Assembly (NCBI RefSeq): GCF_013409255.1
Contig: NZ_JACCAS010000001.1
Coordinates: 4,650,001-4,714,000 of the forward strand
Length of the DNA stretch: 64,000 nucleotides
Source of the DNA: Paraburkholderia bryophila
GTDB lineage: Bacteria > Pseudomonadota > Gammaproteobacteria > Burkholderiales > Burkholderiaceae
Reading direction: 5' to 3'
Part shown: positions 36,902-46,011 of the stretch, piece after piece
How the letters are laid out: every line of letters starts with the position of its first letter
Position numbering within the stretch: position 1 is the first letter of the stretch
The notes under the pieces: generated by a model
Database searches by the model: none
What the model was told of the DNA's origin: nothing
The model's input: the letters and a program-made list of their open reading frames with translations, nothing else
Translations under genes and position numbers: made by a program

Positions 36902-38311
36902 ATGACCACCTCCGTTCGTACCCGTTTCGCACCGAGTCCCACCGGCTTCATCCACCTCGGCAACATTCGCTCCGCGCTCTATCCGTGGGCGTTCGCGCGC
37001 AAGATGAAAGGGACCTTCGTGCTGCGGATCGAGGACACCGACGTCGAGCGTTCCAGCACCGAGGCGGTCGACGCCATTCTCGACGGCATGCAGTGGCTCG
37101 GCCTCGATGTCGACGAAGGCCCGTTCTACCAGATGCAGAACATGGACCGTTATCGCGAAGTGCTGCAGCAGATGAGCGAAGCCGGACTCGTCTACCCGTG
37201 CTACATGTCCACGGAAGAGCTCGACGCACTGCGCGAGCGTCAGCGTGAAGCGGGCGAAAAGCCGCGCTACGACGGCACGTGGCGCCCGGAGCCGGGCAAG
37301 GTGCTGCCGGAGCCGCCGGCCGGCGTGCAACCGGTGCTGCGCTTCCGTAATCCGCTGACCGGCGTGGTCGCATGGGACGACGCGGTGAAGGGGCGCATCG
37401 AGATCTCGAACGAAGAACTCGACGACCTGGTCGTCGCGCGTCCGGACGGCACGCCGATGTACAACTTCTGCGTGGTGGTCGACGATCTGGACATGCGCAT
37501 CACGCACGTGATTCGCGGTGACGATCACGTCAACAACACGCCGCGGCAGATCAACATTCTGCGTGCGCTCGGCGCCGAACCGCCGGTGTACGCGCACTTG
37601 CCGACCGTGCTGAACGAGCAGGGCGAGAAGATGAGCAAGCGCCACGGCGCGATGAGCGTCATGGCCTATCGCGACGCCGGTTTCCTGCCGGAAGCCGTGG
37701 TCAACTATCTGGCGCGTCTGGGCTGGTCGCATGGCGACGCGGAAATTTTCTCGCGCGAGCAGTTCGTCGAATGGTTCGATCTGGAGCATCTGGGCAAGTC
37801 CCCGGCGCAGTACGACCACGACAAGCTGAGCTGGCTGAACGCGCACTACATCAAGGAAGCGGACAACGCGCGTCTCGCGGAGCTGGTCAAGCCGTTCTTC
37901 GCCGAGCTGGGTATCGACGAAGCGGCGCTTGCGCAGGGCGCGGATCTGACGTCGGTCGTGGGCTTGCTGAAGGACCGAGCGTCGACGGTGAAGGAAATCG
38001 CCGAGAACGCCGCGATGTTCTATCGCACTCCGGCGCCTGAGGCGGAAGCCTTGACGCAACACGTCACCGACGTGGTGCGTCCGGCGCTGGCCGATCTTGC
38101 GGCCGGGTTGAAGACAGCGGAGTGGACCAAGGAGGCGATCGCCGCCACGCTGAAGGCCACGCTCGGCGCGCACAAGCTGAAGATGCCGCAACTGGCCATG
38201 CCGGTGCGTCTGCTGGTGGCCGGCACCACGCATACGCCGTCGATCGACAGCGTGTTGATGCTGTTTGGCCGCGATGTCGTCGTGGGCCGTATCGAAAAAG
38301 CGCTGGGATAA
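36902..38311 (+). CDS. gltX: Glutamyl-tRNA synthetase
   Basis: 469 residues, class I synthetase, standard length. [20 protein letters not shown] has the HIGH-type motif and [11 protein letters not shown] the KMSKS loop; [13 protein letters not shown] and the C-terminal anticodon-binding helices are present. It charges tRNA-Glu, and two tRNA-Glu genes lie within 800 bp downstream. Confidence 0.97.
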   Translation: MTTSVRTRFAPSPTGFIHLGNIRSALYPWAFARKMKGTFVLRIEDTDVERSSTEAVDAILDGMQWLGLDVDEGPFYQMQNMDRYREVLQQMSEAGLVYPCYMSTEELDALRERQREAGEKPRYDGTWRPEPGKVLPEPPAGVQPVLRFRNPLTGVVAWDDAVKGRIEISNEELDDLVVARPDGTPMYNFCVVVDDLDMRITHVIRGDDHVNNTPRQINILRALGAEPPVYAHLPTVLNEQGEKMSKRHGAMSVMAYRDAGFLPEAVVNYLARLGWSHGDAEIFSREQFVEWFDLEHLGKSPAQYDHDKLSWLNAHYIKEADNARLAELVKPFFAELGIDEAALAQGADLTSVVGLLKDRASTVKEIAENAAMFYRTPAPEAEALTQHVTDVVRPALADLAAGLKTAEWTKEAIAATLKATLGAHKLKMPQLAMPVRLLVAGTTHTPSIDSVLMLFGRDVVVGRIEKALG

Positions 38312-38385
38312 GCGCGTTCGCGCGGACCTTGAGAGGGTTTGCGTGCGACTTGTGAAAAAAGTCGCATGCAATTGCTCAAAGGGTC

Positions 38386-38414
38386 TTTACAAAGCGCAAA
38401 TTGGCCTCTAGAAT
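38386..38414 (+). promoter_or_regulatory. Promoter of the tRNA-Ala gene
   Basis: TTTACA (38386-38391), 17 bp, TAGAAT (38409-38414), 19 bp before the mature tRNA start. Confidence 0.78.
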
Positions 38415-38433
38415 CTCGTTTCTGTTCTGCAAG

Positions 38434-38509
<76 letters not shown>

Positions 38510-38559
38510 TCAGAGCAGAGTGAAGTTGTTCCGAAGTCTGGAACTTGTAGCAAAAAAAC

Positions 38560-38588
38560 TTCACAAACAGTTGTTATGTAGTTAGAAT
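38560..38588 (+). promoter_or_regulatory. Second promoter, before the tRNA-Glu/Asp genes
   Basis: TTCACA (38560-38565), 17 bp, TAGAAT (38583-38588). Same spacing and -10 as the tRNA-Ala promoter, 85 bp before tRNA-Glu. Confidence 0.65.
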
Positions 38589-38673
38589 AGCGGTCTTCGC
38601 AGTTGACGAAACGAAATAACTGAGAAGTTAGCGTAAGTTAGCAGCGAGTTAAAGACAGATCTGAAAAGATTAT

Positions 38674-38749
38674 GTCCCCTTCGTCTAGAGGCCTAGGACA
38701 TCACCCTTTCACGGTGAGTACAGGGGTTCGAATCCCCTAGGGGACGCCA
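38674..38749 (+). tRNA. tRNA-Glu (anticodon TTC), copy 1
   Basis: 76 nt with CCA. Acceptor GTCCCCT pairs with AGGGGAC; the anticodon is in CACCCTTTCACGGTG. Identical in sequence to copy 2 at 38988-39063. Confidence 0.96.
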
Positions 38750-38849
38750 AACATCAGCGTCGCTTTAGTGTTCGAAGTAATTCGAGTAGCAGTAAAGCAG
38801 CGCAGCTTGCGAGAAAAAACCAACGCTCGCAAGCCAAGATGGGCAAACT

Positions 38850-38926
38850 GGAGTGGTAGTTCAGTTGGTTAGAATACCGGCCTGTCACGCCGGGGGTCGC
38901 GGGTTCGAGTCCCGTCCACTCCGCCA
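38850..38926 (+). tRNA. tRNA-Asp (anticodon GTC), copy 1
   Basis: 77 nt with CCA. Acceptor GGAGTGG pairs with CCACTCC; the anticodon is in CCGGCCTGTCACGCCGG. It differs from copy 2 by one base pair in the acceptor stem. Confidence 0.96.
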
Positions 38927-38930
38927 GACA

Positions 38931-38963
38931 AAGCCCGTTCATACAAACCTGAACGGGCTTTTT
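38931..38963 (+). terminator. Terminator between the two tRNA-Glu/Asp pairs
   Basis: AAGCCCGTTCA (38931-38941), 8-nt loop, TGAACGGGCTT (38950-38960), then TTT. Confidence 0.8.
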
Positions 38964-38987
38964 CATTAAAGGTGTAAGCAGTACGTT

Positions 38988-39063
38988 GTCCCCTTCGTCT
39001 AGAGGCCTAGGACATCACCCTTTCACGGTGAGTACAGGGGTTCGAATCCCCTAGGGGACGCCA
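38988..39063 (+). tRNA. tRNA-Glu (anticodon TTC), copy 2
   Basis: 76 nt with CCA, identical to copy 1. It follows an apparent terminator, so it needs read-through or a promoter in the 25-nt gap, where none is evident. Confidence 0.95.
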
Positions 39064-39144
39064 AGACATCGGCGTCGTTCGGTAAGCAGTTGAACGGTGC
39101 AGTCGGCGAGTGAGCCTAGCTCATTGGCTGCGGTGCGAAAATCT

Positions 39145-39221
39145 GGAGCGGTAGTTCAGTTGGTTAGAATACCGGCCTGTCACGCCGGGGGTCGCGGGTT
39201 CGAGTCCCGTCCGCTCCGCCA
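39145..39221 (+). tRNA. tRNA-Asp (anticodon GTC), copy 2
   Basis: 77 nt with CCA. Acceptor GGAGCGG pairs with CCGCTCC: the T-A pair of copy 1 is C-G here, a compensated change. Confidence 0.96.
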
Positions 39222-39229
39222 GATTTGAG

Positions 39230-39261
39230 AAAGCCCACTTCGAAAGAAGTGGGCTTTTTTT
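39230..39261 (+). terminator. Terminator after the tRNA cluster
   Basis: AAAGCCCACTTC (39230-39241), loop GAAA, GAAGTGGGCTTT (39246-39257), then T. A 12-bp stem with a strong T tract. Confidence 0.88.
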
Positions 39262-39402
39262 ATTCCCGCGCGGGTTCCTCGCCATTGTTGCGCGCATTTA
39301 TTTCCGCGATCCACGCCGCCTGGGTATGCTCGGGACAAACAGCCATTGCCAGCACGCGCAGCCTGTTTTACCGTTGACCCGACTCATCTTTGCCGCCCCA
39401 CC

Positions 39403-39867
39403 ATGTTCGATCCATCCGAAGCTCCGTCACCGTTTCATCTGCGCAATGCCAGCATGGACGATTTCGAGTTCGCCGAGGCGCTGACTCGCGCCAATATGGG
39501 CGGTTACTACCGGCGACATCATCTGGTGTGGCGGGGCGATCTGTTCCTCGGCAGTTGGCGCGAATCGGAGAATTTCATTCTCGAGATGGACAGCCATCCG
39601 ATCGGCGTGTTGCGCATCACGCAGGAAGGCGATTCGCTGCATATCCGCGACGTGCAGATTGCGGAAGGGCATCGGCGGTTGGGAGCGGGCACGTATCTGC
39701 TGGATATCTCGCATCAGTGGGCGCGCGAGCGCGGCTTGCACGAGTTGCAGTTGCGTGTGTTTGTCGATAATCCGGCCGCGCGACTGTATCAACGCAAGGG
39801 TTATAAGCTGAGCGGACCGCGCTTGGCGCAGCTCGGCGCGATCCGTCATCTGGCACGACGGGTTTGA
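39403..39867 (+). CDS. GNAT-family N-acetyltransferase
   Basis: 154 residues. FHLRNASMDDFEFAEAL is a GNAT start; VQIAEGHRRLGAGTYLLDI is the acetyl-CoA pyrophosphate loop (R/Q-x-x-G-x-G/A), and LRVFVDNPAARLYQRKGYKL is the C-terminal motif. Substrate unknown. The frame is open from 39346, but the Met at 39403 (MFDPSEAPSPFHL) fits better. It converges on an AraC-type gene. Confidence 0.82.
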   Translation: MFDPSEAPSPFHLRNASMDDFEFAEALTRANMGGYYRRHHLVWRGDLFLGSWRESENFILEMDSHPIGVLRITQEGDSLHIRDVQIAEGHRRLGAGTYLLDISHQWARERGLHELQLRVFVDNPAARLYQRKGYKLSGPRLAQLGAIRHLARRV

Positions 39868-39954
39868 CGGCGCAGGGCCGCTGCTTAGGGTTTTCTCGTT
39901 CGCACCGCCCCGCATTGCACTGCGCCGTATCGCACCGCGCGATCTCGCATTCCT

Positions 39955-40806
39955 CTAATCCGTCTCTCTGTCTTCGTGATCGCCCGATTCGGCGCGATGC
40001 TCCGATCCCCGTTCGATAAACGCGCGCGGACTTTCACCGAAGGCGCGTCGGAACATCGCTGAAAACGCGCTCTGGCTCTGATAGCCCAGTTCCAGCGCGA
40101 CATGCGAAAGCGGCCGTCCCTGACTCAGTAGCGGAATCGCACGCGCGAGAATCGCCTGCTGACGCCATTGTGAAAAACTCACGCCCAGTTCCTGTCGAAA
40201 CAGCCGCGCGATCGTACGCGTGCTCGCGCCCACGCTGCTGGCCCATTGTTCGAGCGACTCACCGTGCGTCGGGTCCGCGAGCACCGCCTCGCATAACGCA
40301 CGCAGACGCTTTTCATTGGGCATCGGCACGGAAAGCGGCAGCGGCTCCGAGCGCGTCAGTTCATCGAGTGCGAGTGCGCCGAGCAACTGCTCGCGGGCGG
40401 CCGGAATGTCCGGCGTATCGAGTGCGGCAATCACTTCGCGCAGCAGATCGGACACTTCGACCACGCGCGGCGTATCGAGTCCGGCGGGCACCGTGCTTTC
40501 GGTGATGTAGAGCGTGCGCAGAAACGCATCTTCGACGGCGACCACTTCGTGCTCCACATGCGGCGGCACCCAGATGGCACGCGAGGGCGGCACCATCCAC
40601 GTCGTGCCGCTCGTCGCCACCCGCAGCACGCCGCGCGATGCGTAGGCCACCTGGGCCCACGCGTGCGTATGACGCGCAATGCGCCAGCCAGACGACATCG
40701 GCCGCGAGCGCACGCGGATCGGGTGGGTGTCGTTCGGCCGGAACTCAGGTGGAATGTCGGCGAAGCGGACGAAACTCGCTGGAGCGAAGTCGACGGACGA
40801 AGTCAT
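39955..40806 (-). CDS. AraC-family regulator with N-terminal cupin
   Basis: 283 residues. The cupin half holds HTHAWAQVAYASRGVLRV and PPSRAIWVPPHVEHEV, with His residues typical of the small cupin fold. The C-terminal AraC HTH has SVGASTRTIARLFRQELGVS and GRPLSHVALELGYQSQSAFS followed by FRRAFGESPRAF. Regulators with this layout often control drug or metabolite efflux genes; no target is adjacent except rraA across a 373-bp divergent gap. Confidence 0.87.
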   Translation of the reverse strand: MTSSVDFAPASFVRFADIPPEFRPNDTHPIRVRSRPMSSGWRIARHTHAWAQVAYASRGVLRVATSGTTWMVPPSRAIWVPPHVEHEVVAVEDAFLRTLYITESTVPAGLDTPRVVEVSDLLREVIAALDTPDIPAAREQLLGALALDELTRSEPLPLSVPMPNEKRLRALCEAVLADPTHGESLEQWASSVGASTRTIARLFRQELGVSFSQWRQQAILARAIPLLSQGRPLSHVALELGYQSQSAFSAMFRRAFGESPRAFIERGSEHRAESGDHEDRETD

Positions 40807-41179
40807 GGTGAAGGCTCGATGGGAATAGTCGAGTGCTAAAGAGTCGGGGCCACCAACCGTACCCTACAGGCGGCGTAACTAGCAAGCAGCGAAACCGCAG
40901 CGCGGCCGCCAGGGCGCTGGCGAACGCAACGTCAGCGCCAAGCCCCAGGCACCAGGCACCACGCACCGCTCGCTACGCATCGCCCGCTACGCATTGCCCG
41001 CTATCGTCGCTCGCTATCGTCGCTCGCCACGCGCCGCCCGCCACGTGCCACCCGCCACCGCCACCGCCACCCGCCACCCGCCACCCGCCATCGCCGCGCG
41101 CGCCTCACCGCATTCCACACCTTCCCCCGACCCCAAAGTTGCATAATGTCCCGACTGCCCGTCCTTCGAGGAGAACTCC
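40807..41179. other. Divergent region with GC-rich short repeats before rraA
   Basis: The part 40970-41100 is made of short direct repeats (see the repeat entry). RBS AGGAGA precedes rraA. No gene seen. Confidence 0.6.
40970..41100. repeat. Degenerate tandem short repeats
   Basis: Successive units such as CGCTACGCATCGCC / CGCTACGCATTGCC, two copies of CGCTATCGTCGCT, then about four units of CCACCCG / CCACCG. Typical of replication slippage. Confidence 0.6.
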
Positions 41180-41674
41180 ATGACCTTTGCTACCGCGGAC
41201 TTGTGCGACGCCCACGAGGAGCAGTTGGCGCTCGGCGCCTTACGCGTGCTCGAGCCGGTCTTTCATCTGTTCAGCCGCAGCGAGAGTTTCAGCGGCGAAG
41301 CGGTGACGCTCAAAGTCTTCGAAGACAATGCACTCGTGCGCGCCACGCTCGAGGAGCAGGGTGCGGGCCGGGTGCTGGTGGTCGACGGCGGCGGCAGTCT
41401 GCGGTGTGCGCTGGTCGGCGGTAACCTCGCGCAGATCGCTCAGCACAACGGCTGGGCGGGCATCGTCGTGAACGGCTGCGTGCGCGACGCGCTGGAGTTG
41501 AACGAAGCCGACGTCGGCGTGATAGCACTGACCACCAACCCGCGACGTTGCCATAAGCTCGGCGGCGGCCAACGCGACGTGCCGGTGCAGTTACCCGGCG
41601 CGCTGGTGCATCCCGGCGAATGGATCTACGCGGACATTGACGGCGTGCTGGTTTCCAGCGCCGCGCTGAACTGA
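41180..41674 (+). CDS. rraA: RraA-family protein (RNase E regulator / HMG aldolase fold)
   Basis: 164 residues, the length of Rra[21 protein letters not shown] is the family start; [20 protein letters not shown] and [20 protein letters not shown] form the conserved core. In E. coli RraA binds and inhibits RNase E; related proteins with the same fold are 4-hydroxy-4-methyl-2-oxoglutarate aldolases, and the Arg/Asp of GCVRD are needed for that activity and are present. So the function could be either. AGGAGA lies at a good distance from the ATG. Confidence 0.88.
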   Translation: MTFATADLCDAHEEQLALGALRVLEPVFHLFSRSESFSGEAVTLKVFEDNALVRATLEEQGAGRVLVVDGGGSLRCALVGGNLAQIAQHNGWAGIVVNGCVRDALELNEADVGVIALTTNPRRCHKLGGGQRDVPVQLPGALVHPGEWIYADIDGVLVSSAALN

Positions 41675-41787
41675 GTCGCGCCTGAACCGCGCCTGAACCG
41701 CGCCTTGAAGCCAGGCCTTGAACCACGCGCTGAATCACGCCTCAAACAGAACTTACCCGACCACCCATCCAAGGAGAGCAAACGACG

Positions 41788-42189
41788 ATGCAAACCGTCT
41801 TTGTATACGGCACGTTGCGCGCCGGAGAAGTGAACGACATCCGCGACGCCGCGGTTCGCAATGAGATTCCCTTGCCGAATCTGCTCGGCACGGCCACGGT
41901 GCGTGGCCATCTGTTCGACTTCGGCTCGTACCCGGGGTTGGTGGTCGACGAAGCGGGCGTCGACGTGATCGGCGACGTCTACGAAATCGAAGACGAACTG
42001 GTCGCGGTGCTCGACGAAATCGAAGCGGTGTACCCGGGCGTCGAAGATCGATTCCTCGCGCGCGAAGTGATGGTGAAGGTGGACGGCAACGTCGTGAATT
42101 GCCGTTTCTACCCGGTCGCGCCGGGAGCGGTGAAGGGCTTGCCGGAAATCAGATCGGGCGATTGGGTCGAGCATCGCGGCACGCGCTGA
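41788..42189 (+). CDS. Gamma-glutamylcyclotransferase-like (GGACT/YtfP) protein
   Basis: 133 residues. VFVYGTLRAGEVN is the diagnostic N-terminal motif, FGSYPGLV and DVYEIEDELVAVLDEIE the substrate cavity, with the conserved acidic residue in DEIE. Family members act on gamma-glutamyl amines or are uncharacterised (YtfP). AAGGAG precedes the ATG. It lies 113 bp after rraA. Confidence 0.82.
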   Translation: MQTVFVYGTLRAGEVNDIRDAAVRNEIPLPNLLGTATVRGHLFDFGSYPGLVVDEAGVDVIGDVYEIEDELVAVLDEIEAVYPGVEDRFLAREVMVKVDGNVVNCRFYPVAPGAVKGLPEIRSGDWVEHRGTR

Positions 42190-42249
42190 GCGGAGCCGTC
42201 GCGCGCAGGTAGCGCGCAAAGCGACGCACGCCGCAAAAGCAACCGGGCC

Positions 42250-42287
42250 AAAAAAACGGCCCGGCAAGCTCACGCCTGTCGGGCCGT
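42250..42287 (-). terminator. Terminator after aceB
   Basis: ACGGCCCG (42256-42263) pairs with CGGGCCGT (42280-42287). Read leftward, seven T follow. A second overlapping stem, CCGGGCC/GGCCCGG around the A run, could form instead. It is 158 bp after the aceB stop. Confidence 0.65.
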
Positions 42288-42445
42288 CCGGTCGGTCAGT
42301 CTTGCGACGCAAGCCGCCTTCGCATCGCGCGTGATACGCACGCGCATACGTGCACAGGTTCACAAGCGCACAGGTGCATGAAACGCGCGAAAGTAAAGCA
42401 AGCTTGCTACTACGTCGTTCGTTGCGGATGCATCTAACCTCCGCG

Positions 42446-44059
42446 TCAGATTTCCTCGTAAAGCGGCAACGTCAGAAAGTCGGTGAACTGCTCCGACGTC
42501 GACATCTCTTCGAAGATCTGCGCGGCGCGCTCATACGGCTTCGTATTGCCACCCACCGCCTGCTTCACGTTGTCGAGTTCCTGCGCCGACAATTCGCGCA
42601 CCAGCTCGGCCGTCACCTTGCGGCCGTCGTCGAGCTTGCCCTTCGGCGAGCGAATCCACTGCCACACCTGCGAGCGCGAAATTTCCGCCGTCGCCGCGTC
42701 TTCCATCAGGTTGTGAATCGGCACGCAGCCATTGCCCGCGAGCCACGCGCCCAGGTAGTGAATGCCGACGTTGATGTTGTTGCGCAGACCGGCCTCGGTG
42801 ATCGGCGCTTCCGGACGGAAATCCGTCAGATCGGTGGCCGTGACGAGCACGTCGTCGCGTTGCTTGCCGATCTGGTTCGGCTTGTCGCCGAGCACCTTGA
42901 CGAACTCTTCCATCGCGATCGGCACCAGCCCCGGATGCGCGACCCAGCCGCCGTCGTAACCGTCGCCGGCATCGCGCGCCTTGTCGGAACGCACGCCGCC
43001 CATCGCCTTCTCGTTCGCGGCCGGATCGTTCTTGATCGGAATCAGCGCGCTCATGCCGCCAATCGCCGGCGCATTGCGACGATGGCAGGTCTTCAGCAGC
43101 AACAGCGCGTAAGCACGCATGAACGGCGCGGTCATCGTGATCTGCGAACGGTCGGCGAGGCAGAAGTCGCGGTCGGCCTTGAACTTCTTGATCGCCGAGA
43201 AGATGTAGTCCCAGCGGCCGGCGTTCAGCCCCGAGCTATGCTCACGCAGCTCGTACAGAATCTCGTCCATTTCGAACGCGGCGACGATCGTTTCGATCAG
43301 CACCGTCGCGCGAATCGTGCCGCGCGGCACACCGACGGCTTCCTGCGCGGCGAGGAAAATGTCGTTCCACAGACGCGCTTCCAGATGGCTTTCCAGCTTC
43401 GGCAGATAGAAGTAGGGGCCCGAGCCGCGTGCGACCAGTTCCTTCGCGTTGTGCACCATGAACAGCGCGAAGTCGAAGATCCCGCCCGATACGCGCTTGC
43501 CGTCCACCGTGACGTGCTTCTCGTCGAGATGCCAGCCGCGCGGTCGTACGATCAGCGTGGCGACCTTGTCGTTCAGCGTGTACGACTTGCCGTTCTGCTC
43601 CAGCGAAATCGTGCGGCGCACCGCGTCCATCAGGTTGATATGGCCGGTGATCTGGTTGTCCCAGCTCGGCGCATTCGAATCCTCGAAGTCGGTCATGTAC
43701 GAATCCGCGCCCGAGTTCAGCGCGTTGATGATCATCTTGCGCTCGACCGGACCGGTGATTTCGACGCGGCGGCACTGCAGATCCTGCGGCAGCGGCGCGA
43801 TGGTCCAGTCGCCGTCGCGAACGGGTTTCGTTTCCGCGAGGAAGTCGGGACGCTCGCCGGCGTCGAGACGCTTCGTGCGTTCCACGCGAGCCTGCAACAA
43901 CTGCTGACGGCGCGGTTCGAACGTGCGATGCAGCGCGGCGACGAGTTCAAGCCCTTCGCGCGTGAGAATCGCTTCGTAGCCCGGCTTGATCTCAGCCGTG
44001 ATGGCCATGCCCTGCGGCAGCGTGAGTGAAGACTGCGACGATGACAGCGGATTCGCCAT
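42446..44059 (-). CDS. aceB: Malate synthase A
   Basis: 537 residues, isoform A length. The glyoxylate shunt step that condenses glyoxylate with acetyl-CoA to malate, in the cytosol. REHSSGLNAGRWDYIFSAIK is the family signature; TDFEDSNAPSWDN and the Arg in VRPRGWHLDEKH belong to the active site; the catalytic Asp is in the NLMEDAATAEISRSQVWQW region. The start MANPLSSSQ is fixed by AAGGAG just upstream; a Met 12 codons earlier lacks such a site. The partner gene aceA lies 2.9 kb upstream on the same strand. Confidence 0.96.
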   Translation of the reverse strand: MANPLSSSQSSLTLPQGMAITAEIKPGYEAILTREGLELVAALHRTFEPRRQQLLQARVERTKRLDAGERPDFLAETKPVRDGDWTIAPLPQDLQCRRVEITGPVERKMIINALNSGADSYMTDFEDSNAPSWDNQITGHINLMDAVRRTISLEQNGKSYTLNDKVATLIVRPRGWHLDEKHVTVDGKRVSGGIFDFALFMVHNAKELVARGSGPYFYLPKLESHLEARLWNDIFLAAQEAVGVPRGTIRATVLIETIVAAFEMDEILYELREHSSGLNAGRWDYIFSAIKKFKADRDFCLADRSQITMTAPFMRAYALLLLKTCHRRNAPAIGGMSALIPIKNDPAANEKAMGGVRSDKARDAGDGYDGGWVAHPGLVPIAMEEFVKVLGDKPNQIGKQRDDVLVTATDLTDFRPEAPITEAGLRNNINVGIHYLGAWLAGNGCVPIHNLMEDAATAEISRSQVWQWIRSPKGKLDDGRKVTAELVRELSAQELDNVKQAVGGNTKPYERAAQIFEEMSTSEQFTDFLTLPLYEEI

Positions 44060-44141
44060 GGTTTCTCCTTGGTCGGTCAGATTGCAAAGATGCAAATGTT
44101 GAATTGCGATTGAGGTGCGTCGCGGGGTCCGGTGGAAGCTG

Positions 44142-44957
44142 TCATGCGCCAGGGCTGTGGCGCGTGCGGCCGCTACCGGGGCCGCTGCTGCGGCCGGGCG
44201 ACGCGAGGGTTTTCAGGAAAGCGAGCAGATCGTGCATGCCTCCGCCCGTCCCATGTGGCATGACGCCCAGTTCTTCGACGGGGGCGTTTTGCCGGTTGAG
44301 CCAGAAAGTGGTGAAGCCGAACCATGTCGCGCCGGCCACGTCCCAGCCGTTCGACGACACGAAGACGAGCTCGCGCGGCTCGGCGCCGAAGGCTTGCGTG
44401 CCGAGCGTATAAGCGGCGGGCGAGGGTTTGTAGGCGCGCACGGCGTCCACGGATAGGACGTGATCGAACAGCCCTGTCATGCCGGCGCTCTTCACGGCGA
44501 TGTCGAGCATTTGCGGGTTGCCGTTCGAGAGGATCGCGAGGCCGGCGCGCGGGCTGGCTGGCGCGCCGGATTCCGCATCGGCCACGGACGACGCCTCGCG
44601 CAACAGGCGCAGCGCCGGCACGGCATCGGGGAAGGCGGAGAGGCACGCGTATTCGTCCATCAGACGTTTTTCGGCCGCGCGGCTCAGCGTGAGCTGACGT
44701 TTTTTCGCGGCGAAACGCAGCGCGTCGAGCGTGATGTCCCAGAACGGCCGGTAGTGCGCGCCGGGCGAGCCGGCCGGATCGGCGAGCGTGCGCAGCTGCG
44801 TGTATTCGATCTGTTTTTGCCGCCATAACTGCGAGAGCGCATCGCCATGGCCGGGAAACATCTGCTCCGCGGCAGCGATCACCGAATGCACGTCGAAAAG
44901 CGTGCCGTACGCGTCGAAAATCACTGCTTTAGGGAAAAGTGTCGTTGTGGCCGACAT
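44142..44957 (-). CDS. Haloacid dehalogenase type II (HAD family)
   Basis: 271 residues. The nucleophile Asp15 lies in AVIFDAYGTLFDVHS; the Thr/Ser motif is LAILSNGNPQML, the Lys is in VRAYKPSPAAYTLG, and VFVSSNGWDVAGATWFGF is the L-2-haloacid dehalogenase signature. It probably hydrolyses (S)-2-haloacids, though some relatives act on other substrates. The last about 20 residues are low-complexity. It is divergent from a LysR regulator across 151 bp that contains a perfect palindrome. Confidence 0.88.
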   Translation of the reverse strand: MSATTTLFPKAVIFDAYGTLFDVHSVIAAAEQMFPGHGDALSQLWRQKQIEYTQLRTLADPAGSPGAHYRPFWDITLDALRFAAKKRQLTLSRAAEKRLMDEYACLSAFPDAVPALRLLREASSVADAESGAPASPRAGLAILSNGNPQMLDIAVKSAGMTGLFDHVLSVDAVRAYKPSPAAYTLGTQAFGAEPRELVFVSSNGWDVAGATWFGFTTFWLNRQNAPVEELGVMPHGTGGGMHDLLAFLKTLASPGRSSGPGSGRTRHSPGA

Positions 44958-45024
44958 TGCCGTGCACTCCTATCAGAGGTCAGGACGGATTGTATTAGTG
45001 ATGCTCAGTGCTAAAAAAGAGGCT

Positions 45025-45042
45025 AAAGATCACTTGATCTTT
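45025..45042. promoter_or_regulatory. 18-bp palindrome, candidate LysR operator
   Basis: AAAGATCA-CT-TGATCTTT: 8-bp perfect arms. It sits in the divergent region between the dehalogenase and LysR genes, where an autoregulating LysR protein would bind. Confidence 0.5.
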
Positions 45043-45108
45043 TACTTTCATACACCTAATCTGACGCGCACCGACCACTTCCCCGCATCGCTGCGGCTTC
45101 GCCCGCTT

Positions 45109-46011
45109 ATGGACCGTTTCAAGCAGATCGAGACTTTCGTCGCCGTTGCGGCCAAGGGCAGCCTGTCCGCCGCGGCGCTTGCGGAAGGCGTCGCACCGGC
45201 GATCATCGGCCGCCGGATCGATGCGCTCGAAGAGCGACTCGGCGTCAAATTGCTGGTGCGCACCACACGCAAGATCACGCTGACCTTCGAAGGCTCGGCC
45301 TTTCTCGAAGACTGCCAGCGTGTCATTCATGATATGCAGAACGCCGAAGCCAGCGTGTCGGCGGGCGGCGTCAAGGCGAGCGGCCATTTGCGGCTGTCGG
45401 CGCCGGCCGGTTTCGGGCGGCGCCACGTCGCGCCGCTGGTGCCGGCGTTTACCGTCGCGCATCCGGACGTGTCGATCACGCTCGACCTCTCCGACCGGCT
45501 GGTCGATCTGGTCAACGAGGGTTTCGACTGCGCGGTGCGGCTCGGCGAGTTGCCGGATTCGTCGCTGGTGTCGCTCAAGCTCGGCGAGAACCGTCGCGTG
45601 TGCGTGGCGTCGCCGTCGTATCTGAGCCGGCGCGGCGCACCGCACACGCTGGCCGACCTCGCGCATCACAACTGCCTCGCGCTCGGCGCGAGCGCCAATC
45701 AGCAGCGCGGCTGGATGTTCCAGCAGGCCGACAAGGTCGTGTCGATCAAGGTGTCCGGCACGATGGAATGCTCGGACGGCGCGGTGCTGCACGAGTGGTG
45801 CCTGGAGGGCTACGGCCTCGCGTGGCGCTCGTGGTGGGAAGTCGGTACGGACATCGCCGCCGGGCGGCTGGTCAGCGTGCTCGACGAATTCGCCGCGCCG
45901 CCGATCGGCATCCACGCGGTGTTTCCGCAGCGTCGCCATTTGCCGCTGCGGGTCCGGCTGTTTCTCGACTTTCTCAAGCATACGTACGGCCATCCCGGTT
46001 ATTGGGGCTGA
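45109..46011 (+). CDS. LysR-family transcriptional regulator
   Basis: 300 residues. The N-terminal winged HTH covers residues 1-60 (MDRFKQIETFVAVAAKGSLS, then IGRRIDALEERLGVKLLVRT). The effector domain follows (GHLRLSAPAGFGRRHVAPLV, FDCAVRLGELPDSSLV) and resembles the CrgA/YhjC-like type. It probably controls the divergent dehalogenase gene. The frame is open from 44788, but MDRFKQIETF is the classic start. Inducer unknown. Confidence 0.9.
   Translation: MDRFKQIETFVAVAAKGSLSAAALAEGVAPAIIGRRIDALEERLGVKLLVRTTRKITLTFEGSAFLEDCQRVIHDMQNAEASVSAGGVKASGHLRLSAPAGFGRRHVAPLVPAFTVAHPDVSITLDLSDRLVDLVNEGFDCAVRLGELPDSSLVSLKLGENRRVCVASPSYLSRRGAPHTLADLAHHNCLALGASANQQRGWMFQQADKVVSIKVSGTMECSDGAVLHEWCLEGYGLAWRSWWEVGTDIAAGRLVSVLDEFAAPPIGIHAVFPQRRHLPLRVRLFLDFLKHTYGHPGYWG

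Noticed and set aside
38344..38366. TGCGACTT/AAGTCGCA hairpin after gltX as a terminator
   Set aside because: The stem is only 8 bp and no T tract follows; it also lies just before the tRNA-Ala promoter.
39346..39402. An upstream start for the GNAT gene
   Set aside because: The 19 extra residues show no GNAT features and no ribosome site.
40970..41100. Possible CRISPR-like array
   Set aside because: Units are 7-14 bp, contiguous and degenerate, without spacers or cas genes.
42350..44029. A 559-codon open frame antisense to aceB
   Set aside because: Arg-rich shadow with no motif; aceB is intact on the other strand.
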